Shown one piece after another: positions 8,408 to 16,122 of a stretch of 64,000 nucleotides of DNA. How positions within the stretch are numbered: the first letter of the stretch is position 1; every line of letters starts with the position of its first letter. The position numbers and the translations under genes are program-made. Source of the stretch: an uncultured Acholeplasma sp. (GTDB lineage Bacteria > Bacillota_I > Bacilli_A > Acholeplasmatales > Acholeplasmataceae); the NCBI GenBank assembly GCA_937868795.1, contig CALMNM010000152.1, positions 1-64,000 of the forward strand. Reading direction: 5' to 3'. The notes under the pieces are model-generated. The model ran no database searches and had not been told where the DNA came from. It worked only from the letters and a program-made list of their open reading frames with translations.

Positions 8408-9792
8408 TTCCCTTTGCCCTTACCTTTTTTAACGGATGGTGTTGGCATCATCCGTGATGGATTCTTCTGCAAGCCTTCAAGTTCTCGTTCATCCATATTC
8501 ATCATTTTCTTCATCATTTTCTTTTGTGTTTCTAGTGCTTGCCGCAACCGATTGAGATCTGCAACACTCATCCCAGCGCCTCTTGCTACACGTTCTCTTC
8601 TTCTAGAAGAGGTATCGATGAGTTTAGGATCTTTTCGCTCCGCTTCAGTCATCGAAGAAATCAAAGCACTCATCTTATCAAACTGACGATCATCCACTTG
8701 TGACATCGCTTGTTTCATCTGTCCTGCACCTGGTAAAAAGCCGAGTATTTTTGAGATGGATCCCATCCGTTTAATCATTTTAAACTGCTTCATCAAGTCA
8801 TTATAATTGAAGGAATCACTCATCAACTTTTCCATCATGTTTTGTGCTTCATCTTCATCGATGGATTCAGTCGCTTTTTCAATTAAGGATAAGACATCAC
8901 CCATACCAAGAATTCGTGAGGCCATTCTCTCAGGATGAAAGACTTCAAACGCATCCATTTTTTCGCCTGATGAAGCGAATTTAATGGGGATACCCGAAAC
9001 CTCTTTAATCGATAATGCAGCACCACCACGCGTATCACCATCAAGCTTTGTGAGAATCGCGCCTGTTGCTTCTAATTGATCATGGAATGATTTACAGATG
9101 TTGGCTGCATCTTGCCCTGTCATCGCATCTACCGTGAGTAAGATCTCATCGGGCTTCGCCAACGCTTTCACGTCCACAAGTTCTTGCATCATCTTTTCAT
9201 CGATGTGTAATCGCCCTGCCGTATCGATGATTACGACGTCAAATTTCTTTTCTTTCGCATACGCTAAACCGTCTTTAACGATGGTTCTCGCATCGATCAA
9301 ACCTTTTTGAAAGACTTCAATTCCGACTTGTTTTCCGATAGTTTCTAGCTGTTCAATCGCTGCGGGACGATAGACGTCAGCGGCGATGAAAAGCACATTT
9401 TTCTTATCCGTTTTACGAATATAAACCCCAAGTTTCCCAATGGCTGTGGTTTTCCCAGAACCTTGTAAACCGATGGTCATAATGGTCGTCAATCCTGAAA
9501 GATTATAACGTAGTCCTTCTGCTTCATTTCCCATGACACGCTTTAATTCGTCATGAACAATCTTGACGACTTGTTGTCCTGGATTTAATCCCTTAAGTAT
9601 TTTTTCACCGATAGCTTGTTCTTTAACATTTTGAATAAACTGTTTAACCACTTTGAAATTAACATCAGCTTCAAGTAAAGAAAGGCGCACTTCGCGCATC
9701 ATTTCATCGATATCATTTTCTGTTAAATATCCGCGACCCGTCAGACGGCGCATTGCCATCTGCAAACGTGAGGATAAGGAATTTTCAGCCAT
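8386..9792 (-). CDS. ffh: Signal recognition particle GTPase Ffh
   Basis: Ffh binds signal peptides on nascent chains with the SRP RNA and docks with FtsY at the membrane. The 468 residues show the N domain, a G domain with GLQGSGKTTAIGKLG, DVYRPAA, DTAGRLHID and TKLDGDTRGG, and a methionine-rich M domain (runs such as KKMMKKMMNMDE) ending in a KGKGKGKG tail. I chose the ATG at 9792, which shares one base with the ylxM stop (TAATG). An upstream in-frame ATG would add 11 residues read from inside ylxM. It is the last gene of ftsY-ylxM-ffh, ended by a strong terminator. The SRP RNA gene itself is not in the window. Confidence 0.98.
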   Translation of the reverse strand: MAENSLSSRLQMAMRRLTGRGYLTENDIDEMMREVRLSLLEADVNFKVVKQFIQNVKEQAIGEKILKGLNPGQQVVKIVHDELKRVMGNEAEGLRYNLSGLTTIMTIGLQGSGKTTAIGKLGVYIRKTDKKNVLFIAADVYRPAAIEQLETIGKQVGIEVFQKGLIDARTIVKDGLAYAKEKKFDVVIIDTAGRLHIDEKMMQELVDVKALAKPDEILLTVDAMTGQDAANICKSFHDQLEATGAILTKLDGDTRGGAALSIKEVSGIPIKFASSGEKMDAFEVFHPERMASRILGMGDVLSLIEKATESIDEDEAQNMMEKLMSDSFNYNDLMKQFKMIKRMGSISKILGFLPGAGQMKQAMSQVDDRQFDKMSALISSMTEAERKDPKLIDTSSRRRERVARGAGMSVADLNRLRQALETQKKMMKKMMNMDERELEGLQKNPSRMMPTPSVKKGKGKGKGQFRFK

Positions 9793-10106
9793 TATTCGTC
9801 CAACTTTCTTAATGCATCGAGCCATTTAGCATCGATTTTATCTTCAAGAAGATGATAAAGTTCTTCTCTTTTTTGATTTTTTTCCTTAAGTTTTAGGTGG
9901 GTTTCATAGAAAAGCAGGTGATCTTCAGCTTTCTTAAGATGATCATAAACCGCGTTTCGAGTCACATGAAAAACATCTGCAATTTCTTGAAGAGAATAGT
10001 CTTCACGGTAATAATACTCAAAATAAGCTTGTTGCTTATCGGTAAGTAAAACACCGTAATAATCATAAAGTTCATTGAGCCATTCTTTTTTTTCTAGTGA
10101 TTCCAT
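9792..10106 (-). CDS. ylxM: SRP-associated DNA-binding-like protein YlxM
   Basis: YlxM is a small helix-turn-helix protein of the UPF0122 family, encoded beside ffh in Bacillota. In streptococci it modulates SRP GTPase activity. The 104 residues begin with LNELYDYYGVLLTDKQQAYFEYYY and carry a sigma-70 region-4-like helix-turn-helix, YSLQEIADVFHVTRNAVYDHLKKAE. It starts 8 bases after the ftsY stop behind AAGGAGT and overlaps the ffh start by one base, so the three are translated as a coupled set. Function beyond SRP context is not visible from the sequence. Confidence 0.93.
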   Translation of the reverse strand: MESLEKKEWLNELYDYYGVLLTDKQQAYFEYYYREDYSLQEIADVFHVTRNAVYDHLKKAEDHLLFYETHLKLKEKNQKREELYHLLEDKIDAKWLDALRKLDE

Positions 10107-10114
10107 AGGACTCC

Positions 10115-11071
10115 TTAGAAGAAATCACGGAAAAGTCCGTAAATATATTGTTCGATATCAAACATGACGAGATCGTCAATCTTTTCACCCAGTCCGACAT
10201 ACTTAATCGGTAAATGGTATTGATGGCGAATAGCGAGCACTATGCCACCTTTCGCAGTTCCATCGAGTTTGGTTAATACAATACCGCTCACTTCTGTGAC
10301 TTCATTGAATACTTCCGCTTGACGCATGCCATTTTGACCTGTCGTCGCATCAATCACCAATAAGGTTTCTTGAGGGGCATTAGGTAAGGTTTTTTGAATG
10401 ACACGCTTCATTTTTGATAATTCATTCATCAGGTTCACTTTGGTTTGAAGCCGTCCTGCTGTATCCACTAACACCACATCATAATGTTCTTTTTTGGCGA
10501 GTTCTAAGGCATCAAAAATAACGGATGAGGGATCACTGCCTGCAGGTTTGGAAAAGACAAAGGTTTGACTGCGTCTTCCCCATTCGGTCAATTGATCAAT
10601 CGCACCAGCTCTAAAGGTATCTCCTGCAACCATCATGACTTTACGTCCTTGATCTTTAAGTTGTTTTGCTAGTTTACCAATCGTTGTGGTTTTACCAACA
10701 CCATTGACACCTACGAATAAATAAACATTGGTTTCACTTTCATCATAACGAAAATCTGTTTGAACAAGTTCTCCTTGAAGATAAATTTCAAACATTTTAT
10801 CCACGATGATTTCAGAGAGATCTTTCGGATCAGTAATCGCTTTAAGGTTGACTTCTTTTTTGAGTTCATCGATAAAGTAAATCACTGTATCTACACCGAT
10901 ATCTGCTTGAATAAAGAGTTCTTCAAGCGTATCATAGAGATCCTCATTGATGGCTTTGGACTGGGCTAAAATCGCTTTTAAATTACCAAAATTCTCTTTG
11001 GTTTTATGAAGACCCAGCGTATAGCGTTCATTCTTATTCTTTTTTCCAAAAAGTTTTTGAAATAATCCCAT
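10115..11071 (-). CDS. ftsY: SRP receptor FtsY
   Basis: FtsY is the membrane-associated GTPase that receives SRP-ribosome complexes and passes them to SecYEG. The 318 residues contain the NG domains: VGVNGVGKTTTIGKLAKQL, AGDTFRAGAIDQL, DTAGRLQTK and TKLDGTAKGG. The N-terminal acidic A domain of proteobacterial FtsY is missing, and only a short basic start (MGLFQKLFGKKNK) precedes the N domain; this start may act as a lipid-binding amphipathic helix. It is the first gene of ftsY-ylxM-ffh and has an extended -10 promoter (TGGTATAAT) about 30 bases upstream. Confidence 0.98.
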   Translation of the reverse strand: MGLFQKLFGKKNKNERYTLGLHKTKENFGNLKAILAQSKAINEDLYDTLEELFIQADIGVDTVIYFIDELKKEVNLKAITDPKDLSEIIVDKMFEIYLQGELVQTDFRYDESETNVYLFVGVNGVGKTTTIGKLAKQLKDQGRKVMMVAGDTFRAGAIDQLTEWGRRSQTFVFSKPAGSDPSSVIFDALELAKKEHYDVVLVDTAGRLQTKVNLMNELSKMKRVIQKTLPNAPQETLLVIDATTGQNGMRQAEVFNEVTEVSGIVLTKLDGTAKGGIVLAIRHQYHLPIKYVGLGEKIDDLVMFDIEQYIYGLFRDFF

Positions 11072-11093
11072 CGTGTCACTCCAATCCTGAGAT

Positions 11094-11102
11094 ATTATAC
11101 CA
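11094..11102 (-). promoter_or_regulatory. ftsY operon promoter (extended -10)
   Basis: TGGTATAAT lies just upstream of ftsY with no convincing -35 box. It sits directly after the tpx terminator. Confidence 0.6.
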
Positions 11103-11116
11103 TAGGTGAAAAGAAA

Positions 11117-11137
11117 ACCGAAAGTTATTCTTTCGGT
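11117..11137 (-). terminator. tpx terminator
   Basis: ACCGAAAG and CTTTCGGT pair over a 5-base loop and are followed by TTTCTTTT. The stem overlaps the tpx stop codon. Confidence 0.85.
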
Positions 11138-11625
11138 AATTTTTTAACAAAACTGATGAGTTCATCGAACTTCAAATGTTGGCTCATTTCATCCACATAT
11201 TCTAAATAGATGATACGTCTTTGTTCATCTAAGACAAAAACGGAGCGCGCTTGCAAGCGAAGTTCTTTGATGTTTGTTCCATACTTTGTCGCGAAGTCCA
11301 AATCCAAATAATCGGATAGCGTGATGACATTATCAAGACCAGAGTTACCACACCAACGTGCTTGAGCGAAGGGTAAGTCATTGCTGATGGTGAGCACAAT
11401 GACATCATCACGTTCCGTCAATTCACTATTCACGGTGCGTGTTTGTCTGTCGCATACGGTCGTATCAAGTGAGGGAACGACACTTATGACGATATATTTT
11501 GACTTGTAGTCACTCAGGTTTTTTACTTCACTTTTGGTATTTAATGCGTGAAAATCCGGGGCCAGATCCCCAATCTTTTTTGTGTCTCCTAGGAGTGTAA
11601 TGGGTTTTCCTTTGAATGTTTTCAT
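11125..11625 (-). CDS. tpx: Thiol peroxidase (2-Cys peroxiredoxin, Tpx type)
   Basis: Tpx reduces hydrogen peroxide and alkyl hydroperoxides using thioredoxin. The peroxidatic cysteine is in SLDTTVCDRQT and the resolving cysteine in ARWCGNSG, the spacing of the atypical 2-Cys Tpx group. I chose the ATG at 11625, preceded by AAGGA, giving 166 residues, the normal length. The reading frame stays open for 48 more codons upstream, but that part reads through the promoter and the terminator of an upstream RNA. It is a single-gene unit with its own extended -10 promoter and terminator. It may also receive readthrough from the small RNA region just upstream. Confidence 0.95.
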   Translation of the reverse strand: MKTFKGKPITLLGDTKKIGDLAPDFHALNTKSEVKNLSDYKSKYIVISVVPSLDTTVCDRQTRTVNSELTERDDVIVLTISNDLPFAQARWCGNSGLDNVITLSDYLDLDFATKYGTNIKELRLQARSVFVLDEQRRIIYLEYVDEMSQHLKFDELISFVKKLPKE

Positions 11626-11656
11626 GTGTTCCATCCTTTTTCTAGCGTACATACCT

Positions 11657-11665
11657 ATTATAGCA
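11657..11665 (-). promoter_or_regulatory. tpx promoter (extended -10)
   Basis: TGCTATAAT lies 32 bases before the tpx start codon, downstream of the terminator of the upstream RNA. The -35 region is weak. Confidence 0.6.
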
Positions 11666-11683
11666 TAATCTTGATAAAGTAAA

Positions 11684-11781
11684 TAAAAAAGCGGCCCCCC
11701 TGAACCAGGGAGACCTAAAGGGGACGGATTGTGTGAGATAGGCACACAATCCTTGGGGATAAGTAACATCCTCTCGGATGT
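11684..11781 (-). ncRNA. Candidate structured small RNA, about 98 nt, family unknown
   Basis: A 5' hairpin ACATCC-GAGA-GGATGT (11766-11781) starts exactly where the promoter predicts the first base. A second, perfect 10-bp hairpin follows (GGATTGTGTG with CACACAATCC, 11726-11752). A third stem (11693-11715) ends in a T-rich run to 11684 and is a classic terminator. Between the stems are C-rich unpaired stretches, TTATCCCC and GTCCCCTTT, which are complementary to Shine-Dalgarno-like AAAGGGGA. I do not recognise the family. It lacks the SRP RNA GGAA loop region and has no tRNA, 6S or known riboswitch signature. It could be a trans-acting small RNA of the RoxS/RsaE style or a leader attenuator of tpx. 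Confidence 0.65.
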
Positions 11782-11787
11782 AAAGAT

Positions 11788-11816
11788 ATCATATCATCTT
11801 TAAATCGTTTTGTAAA
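11788..11816 (-). promoter_or_regulatory. Promoter of the small RNA
   Basis: TTTACA (11811-11816), a 17-base spacer, then TATGAT (11788-11793). The predicted start is at about 11781, the first base of the 5' hairpin. Confidence 0.75.
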
Positions 11817-11829
11817 GCCCTAGTTCATG

Positions 11830-13614
11830 TCAATCCTTTTTGATATATTTGCATGATGGGAAGCCTGAACATGCAGTGAATTCACCATACTTAGAGGTTC
11901 TTATGACCAAAGGTTTCCCACAAACGGGGCAGAGTTCTCCAGTCTTTTGTGGTTGAATCTTCTTCATTTCTTTTTGGGCAGTTTCGACCATCGGTGTAAA
12001 GCTATGATAGAATCTTGAAATCAAATGGGATCCTTTTTGCTTTCCCTCTGCAATCTCATCCAACACCGTTTCCATCTTTGAGGTATATTCAACATTGATG
12101 ACTTTATCAAAGAATAAATCGAGTTGTTCGACGGTGAGTCGACCTTGTTTGGTTGGCTTGAAACGTTTTTCTTCAATTTCCACATAATCTCTATTCTTTA
12201 ACGTTTGAATAATTTGTGCGTAAGTGGATGGACGACCGATACCAAGTGATTCCAATTCCTTGATCAATGTAGCTTCAGAATAACGTGTTTTTGGTTGTGT
12301 CACCTTTTCGATAGATAACACATCTTTCGCATTCAGTTCTTGACCCAAAATGAGATGGGGAAGAATTTTGTCCTTTGTTTTTTGATCATTATAGACTTTT
12401 AAGTGTCCATCAAAACGTTCCACTGATCCTTCGACCATGTATGCATGGAGTTGGGATGTTAAGGTTATCTTGGTGACATCAAAAATAGCTGGAGCCATTA
12501 AGGATGACAAAGCGCGGGTATAAATACGCTTATACAGCCGGAATTCATCTTTAGATAAATAAGGTTCCATCTTTTCAGGTGTTCGTTGGATCGAGGTTGG
12601 CCGAATGGCTTCATGGGCATCTTGGGCATTGGCCTTGGTGGAGACGCTATATTTTCCAAGATATTTAGGTCCAAAATGATCTTTAATATAGTTTTGTGCT
12701 TCATGGATGAAGGGTTCTGCTAAACGATTGGAATCGGTACGCATATAGGTGATGAGACCAACACGTTCGCCATCGATATCAATCCCTTCATATAAAGCTT
12801 GTGCCACCATCATGGTACGCGTCGCACTCATGCCCAGTTGGTTAATAGCATCCTGTTGTAAGGTTGAGGTGATAAAAGGTGCTTTAGCATTTCGTTTCGA
12901 TTCTTTGGTTTGAATATCACTCACCACAAATGGATTGACTGATTCTTTGACGATGAGATCTGCTTCTTCTTTGCTTAATCGCTTTTTCTCTGGGATCATA
13001 TAATCCGCTTTTAAATGAGAGAAATGAGCTTCGATTTCATAATAGGTTTCTGGGATAAAGGCTTCAATTTCCTTTTCCAGATCAACGATTAGTTTTAGTG
13101 CTACTGATTGAACACGACCAGCGGATTTCGATTTGATCTTGTTTTGAAGCAATTTAGATAACTTAAAACCAATAATGCGATCTAAGATTCGTCTCGCTTC
13201 CTGGGAGTAAACCAAATGTTGATCGATGGGTCTTGGATGATTCAGTGCTTCGAGAATCGCAGGTTTAGTGATTTCTCTAAAGACAATACGATTGCTTTCT
13301 TCTGCATTAAGTCCTAATAATTCTGATAAGTGCCAAGCGATTGCCTCACCTTCACGGTCAGGGTCAGTCGCGATTAATACATCTCTACCCTTCGCTTTTT
13401 GGACTAATTCTTTCACGAGTGCTTGTTTGCCACTGATGATTGTGTAATTGGGTTTGAAGTGATTATTGATCTCCAATCCCAATCCTTCAGGTCCTGAGGT
13501 TGCAAGGTCTCGCACGTGTCCTTTTGAAGACAAAACAAGCACGTCATTACCGACATAACTTGCGATGGTTTTCGATTTAGATGGTGATTCGACGATGATG
13601 AGTTTCTTTGCCAT
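11830..13614 (-). CDS. topA: DNA topoisomerase I
   Basis: This type IA topoisomerase relaxes negative supercoils. The 594 residues begin with the TOPRIM domain (IVESPSKSKTI; ATDPDREGEAIAWHL), and the active-site tyrosine lies in LITYMRTDSNRL. The protein ends in a single four-cysteine zinc finger (CPVCGK and CSGFPSCK). Bacillus TopA is about 690 residues with several zinc modules, so this form is shortened at the C-terminus. The usual partner dprA is not upstream; rnhB is the next gene. A near-perfect promoter and an AATAGGAGTG ribosome site precede it, so it is a single-gene unit. Confidence 0.97.
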   Translation of the reverse strand: MAKKLIIVESPSKSKTIASYVGNDVLVLSSKGHVRDLATSGPEGLGLEINNHFKPNYTIISGKQALVKELVQKAKGRDVLIATDPDREGEAIAWHLSELLGLNAEESNRIVFREITKPAILEALNHPRPIDQHLVYSQEARRILDRIIGFKLSKLLQNKIKSKSAGRVQSVALKLIVDLEKEIEAFIPETYYEIEAHFSHLKADYMIPEKKRLSKEEADLIVKESVNPFVVSDIQTKESKRNAKAPFITSTLQQDAINQLGMSATRTMMVAQALYEGIDIDGERVGLITYMRTDSNRLAEPFIHEAQNYIKDHFGPKYLGKYSVSTKANAQDAHEAIRPTSIQRTPEKMEPYLSKDEFRLYKRIYTRALSSLMAPAIFDVTKITLTSQLHAYMVEGSVERFDGHLKVYNDQKTKDKILPHLILGQELNAKDVLSIEKVTQPKTRYSEATLIKELESLGIGRPSTYAQIIQTLKNRDYVEIEEKRFKPTKQGRLTVEQLDLFFDKVINVEYTSKMETVLDEIAEGKQKGSHLISRFYHSFTPMVETAQKEMKKIQPQKTGELCPVCGKPLVIRTSKYGEFTACSGFPSCKYIKKD

Positions 13615-13638
13615 GCTATCACTCCTATTTCCATATCA

Positions 13639-13666
13639 ATTATAGTGTAACGATTTCATTTGTCAA
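13639..13666 (-). promoter_or_regulatory. topA promoter
   Basis: TTGACA (13661-13666), 16-base spacer, TATAAT (13639-13644): a consensus sigma-A promoter. In other bacteria topA promoters respond to supercoiling; nothing here shows that directly. Confidence 0.85.
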
Positions 13667-13765
13667 GTCAAAAGTTTATGGCTTCTTCCTATATATATTA
13701 AAGAATATATATCTTTTTTTCACCTTAATATTATGTTAATTTTTCGACAATTACTTCTTTCTAAA

Positions 13766-13795
13766 CAAAAAAGAAATGTCACTTGGACATCTCTT
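13766..13795 (-). terminator. rnhB operon terminator
   Basis: AAGAGATGTC and GACATTTCTT pair with one mismatch and are followed by a T run. The stem overlaps the rnhB stop codon. The AT-rich stretch to topA (13660-13765) holds nothing else I can name. Confidence 0.75.
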
Positions 13796-14435
13796 CATCC
13801 TCAAAATTCATGGACAATTGCTCACCTCTGAGCATGGATTTGATCGGTTCATACGTTTTTCTATGAATGGGGGTAATGCCATAGGTTTTCAGTGCTTGAA
13901 GATGCTCTTTTGTTCCATAGCCCATATGATTCTTAAAACCATATTCAGGAAAGAGTTTATCCATTTCAAGCATATACTGATCTCTTGTTGTTTTCGCGAT
14001 GATGGATGCTGCAGCAATCGAAACAGACTTTTGATCCCCTTTAATGATCGATTCCATCGGTATATCAATTTCCATCGGCATCGCATCGGTTAATATATAG
14101 TCTGGTTTAATCTTTAATGTAGAGAGCGCTGATAACATCGCTTCTCGACTCGCTCGATAAATATTGATTAAGTCAATTTCTTCTACTGATGAAATACCGA
14201 TACCAATTGCGAGGGCTTGTTCTTTAATTTCGGCTAACGCAAGTTCTCTTTGGCGTGCTGATAATTTCTTTGAATCATTTACATAGATAAATTTCGCATC
14301 TTTTTTTAAGATGACTGCAGCTGCGACGACAGGTCCTGCTAGAGGTCCACGACCCGCTTCATCCACACCAGCGATATAGCGGATTCCTTTGTCATAGAGA
14401 GCTTTTTCTATTTCATACATCTTAAGGTCGGTCAA
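13779..14435 (-). CDS. rnhB: Ribonuclease HII
   Basis: RNase HII cuts the RNA strand of RNA-DNA hybrids and removes single ribonucleotides from DNA. The first motif [21 protein letters not shown] gives the Asp-Glu pair; later acidic residues are in ILTDAMP and [21 protein letters not shown]. The length of 218 is normal. The start overlaps the end of rbgA by 14 bases, so the two are coupled, the same pairing as in Bacillus (rbgA-rnhB). It is the last gene of the operon that begins at 18980. Confidence 0.97.
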   Translation of the reverse strand: MTDLKMYEIEKALYDKGIRYIAGVDEAGRGPLAGPVVAAAVILKKDAKFIYVNDSKKLSARQRELALAEIKEQALAIGIGISSVEEIDLINIYRASREAMLSALSTLKIKPDYILTDAMPMEIDIPMESIIKGDQKSVSIAAASIIAKTTRDQYMLEMDKLFPEYGFKNHMGYGTKEHLQALKTYGITPIHRKTYEPIKSMLRGEQLSMNFEDEEMSK

Positions 14436-15267
14436 AGGTAAGACCTCCTAATTGGCGACCTCTAATATCTGTTAAGATGATCTGATAGACGCGTTGATAA
14501 TCAATCTCGCCGCCTTTGATTAAACAACCTCTTGATTTACCGATCGTATCGAGCATCTCGACGTAAGATAACTCACGCGTTAACCCGTAACGCTCATAAA
14601 GACGATCTGGATAATGCTCTTTAAGAAATTCCAACGCATAATGAACAACATCATCTTCGGGTAGAATCTTATCTTTTATCGCCCCTGTGATGGCTAAATG
14701 ATAGCCCACTTTAGGATCTTCAAACTTTGGCCAAAGCACACCAGGGGTATCAAGGAGTTCAAAATCATCACCTAGTTTAATCCATTGTTGACTCTTGGTT
14801 ACTCCAGGTGTATTGGCTGTTTTAGTAGCAGATGATTTTGAAATCTGGTTGATCAGTGTCGATTTTCCTACGTTAGGAATCCCTAAGATCATGGTTCTTA
14901 GAGCTCGTTTTTGAAGACCTTTTGATTTTTCTCTTGCAAGTTTATCTTTTAAAACTTCTTCTGCTAATGGACGGATCTTTTGCACATTTTTTCCTGTTTG
15001 TGCATCAATTAAAAGCGTGGTATACCCTAAGTTTTGATAATATTTTCTAAACACTGATGTCATGTGTTCATCCGCGAGATCCATCTTATTTAATAATAGG
15101 ATTATAGGCTTATGTTGGATAATCTTATAAAGTTCAGGATTCATAGAAGAAAGAGGGAGTCTCGCATCGAGTAAAACGAACACGATATCCATAAGCTTAA
15201 TACGTTCCTTGATTTCTTTAAGTGATTTAAACATATGACCAGGAAACCATTGGATTTGTTTAATCAT
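14422..15267 (-). CDS. rbgA: Ribosome biogenesis GTPase RbgA (YlqF)
   Basis: RbgA is needed for late assembly of the 50S subunit. It is a circularly permuted GTPase: the G4 motif LLNKMDL comes before the P-loop [10 protein letters not shown] and [10 protein letters not shown]-terminal RNA-binding domain ends near [16 protein letters not shown] chose the ATG at 15267, which forms an ATGA overlap with the lepB stop; it gives 281 residues and the family start [12 protein letters not shown]. An upstream in-frame start adds seven residues from within lepB and is less likely. Confidence 0.96.
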   Translation of the reverse strand: MIKQIQWFPGHMFKSLKEIKERIKLMDIVFVLLDARLPLSSMNPELYKIIQHKPIILLLNKMDLADEHMTSVFRKYYQNLGYTTLLIDAQTGKNVQKIRPLAEEVLKDKLAREKSKGLQKRALRTMILGIPNVGKSTLINQISKSSATKTANTPGVTKSQQWIKLGDDFELLDTPGVLWPKFEDPKVGYHLAITGAIKDKILPEDDVVHYALEFLKEHYPDRLYERYGLTRELSYVEMLDTIGKSRGCLIKGGEIDYQRVYQIILTDIRGRQLGGLTFDRP

Positions 15268-16100
15268 GAGAGTCCCCCTAACGGCCATAAGCGATAAATG
15301 GCTTTTCCTACGATGTCTTTTTCATAGAGTGCTCCAAAACTTCTTGTATCATAGGAAGCTGGAAATAATCCATAACCATTGGCGTTATCCCCAAAGGCAA
15401 AATAACGACCTTCCTTGACACGTCCGTTTTCCAAACCTTCAAGCATGATTTCTCTTTGGCCATTGGTTACATAATAAGGTTCATCGGTCGGTGCAATGAT
15501 CACTGTGCCATTGATCTCAATTTCAAAACTTGCCGTACTCTCATCATAATTGACAAAACGTAATTGATCTCCAGGGACTGCATAGATTCGTTTGACAAAG
15601 AAAATTTCATCATGTACCTTATCGATTAAGCCATGATTATCGCGTTCAATAAACATCGATGAGGGTACGAGGGGATAACTTTCTTCTGTAATCCTTATAA
15701 TAATGATATCTCCACGCTCTGGTTCATATTTGAAGTGATAGACCAAAATACGATCATTTTCCGAAAGTGTGGGCATCATTGAACTATGTTGGACATCAGA
15801 CGGTAAGATGAAGAACATGAATACCATGAAGATTCCCATCAGACTAACTGATAGAAACGTCAACCAATCAAGGATTTCAAAGCGATACTTTGCCCAAGAT
15901 CCCTGAGTGATATCACGATCATGTTTTCCCTCTTTAATTGAAAGCACCACGGATAAAAGCGAAAAAATCGTGGCGACAACAAATCCTGACATGCCCCACG
16001 ATAACGCAAGTTTAGAAACATTCAATGCATAAAGGATGATGGTAGTCATCATGAAGATCACGGTGATGATTAAGGTTTTGTAGGCTTTTTTGACGCTCAT
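15264..16100 (-). CDS. lepB: Signal peptidase I
   Basis: LepB cleaves signal peptides from exported proteins at the outer face of the membrane. The nucleophile serine is in SSMMPTL and the general-base lysine in FFVKRIYAVPGD; the later GDNANG box is also present. At 278 residues it is larger than Bacillus SipS (about 185). Three hydrophobic segments precede the catalytic domain (roughly residues 7-27, 35-55 and 78-100) instead of one. The ATG at 16100 is preceded by AGGATG; an ATG four codons upstream lacks a ribosome site. It lies between ftsK and rbgA in one operon, and its product would serve the sec-dependent proteins of this cell. Confidence 0.92.
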   Translation of the reverse strand: MSVKKAYKTLIITVIFMMTTIILYALNVSKLALSWGMSGFVVATIFSLLSVVLSIKEGKHDRDITQGSWAKYRFEILDWLTFLSVSLMGIFMVFMFFILPSDVQHSSMMPTLSENDRILVYHFKYEPERGDIIIIRITEESYPLVPSSMFIERDNHGLIDKVHDEIFFVKRIYAVPGDQLRFVNYDESTASFEIEINGTVIIAPTDEPYYVTNGQREIMLEGLENGRVKEGRYFAFGDNANGYGLFPASYDTRSFGALYEKDIVGKAIYRLWPLGGLS

Positions 16101-16122
16101 GAGTTGACACATCCTATAATTT

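Noticed and set aside
11684-11781. The small RNA as SRP (4.5S/scRNA) RNA, given the nearby ftsY-ffh genes
   Set aside because: It lacks the conserved GGAA tetraloop and asymmetric internal loop of helix 8; the hairpins are of different shape.
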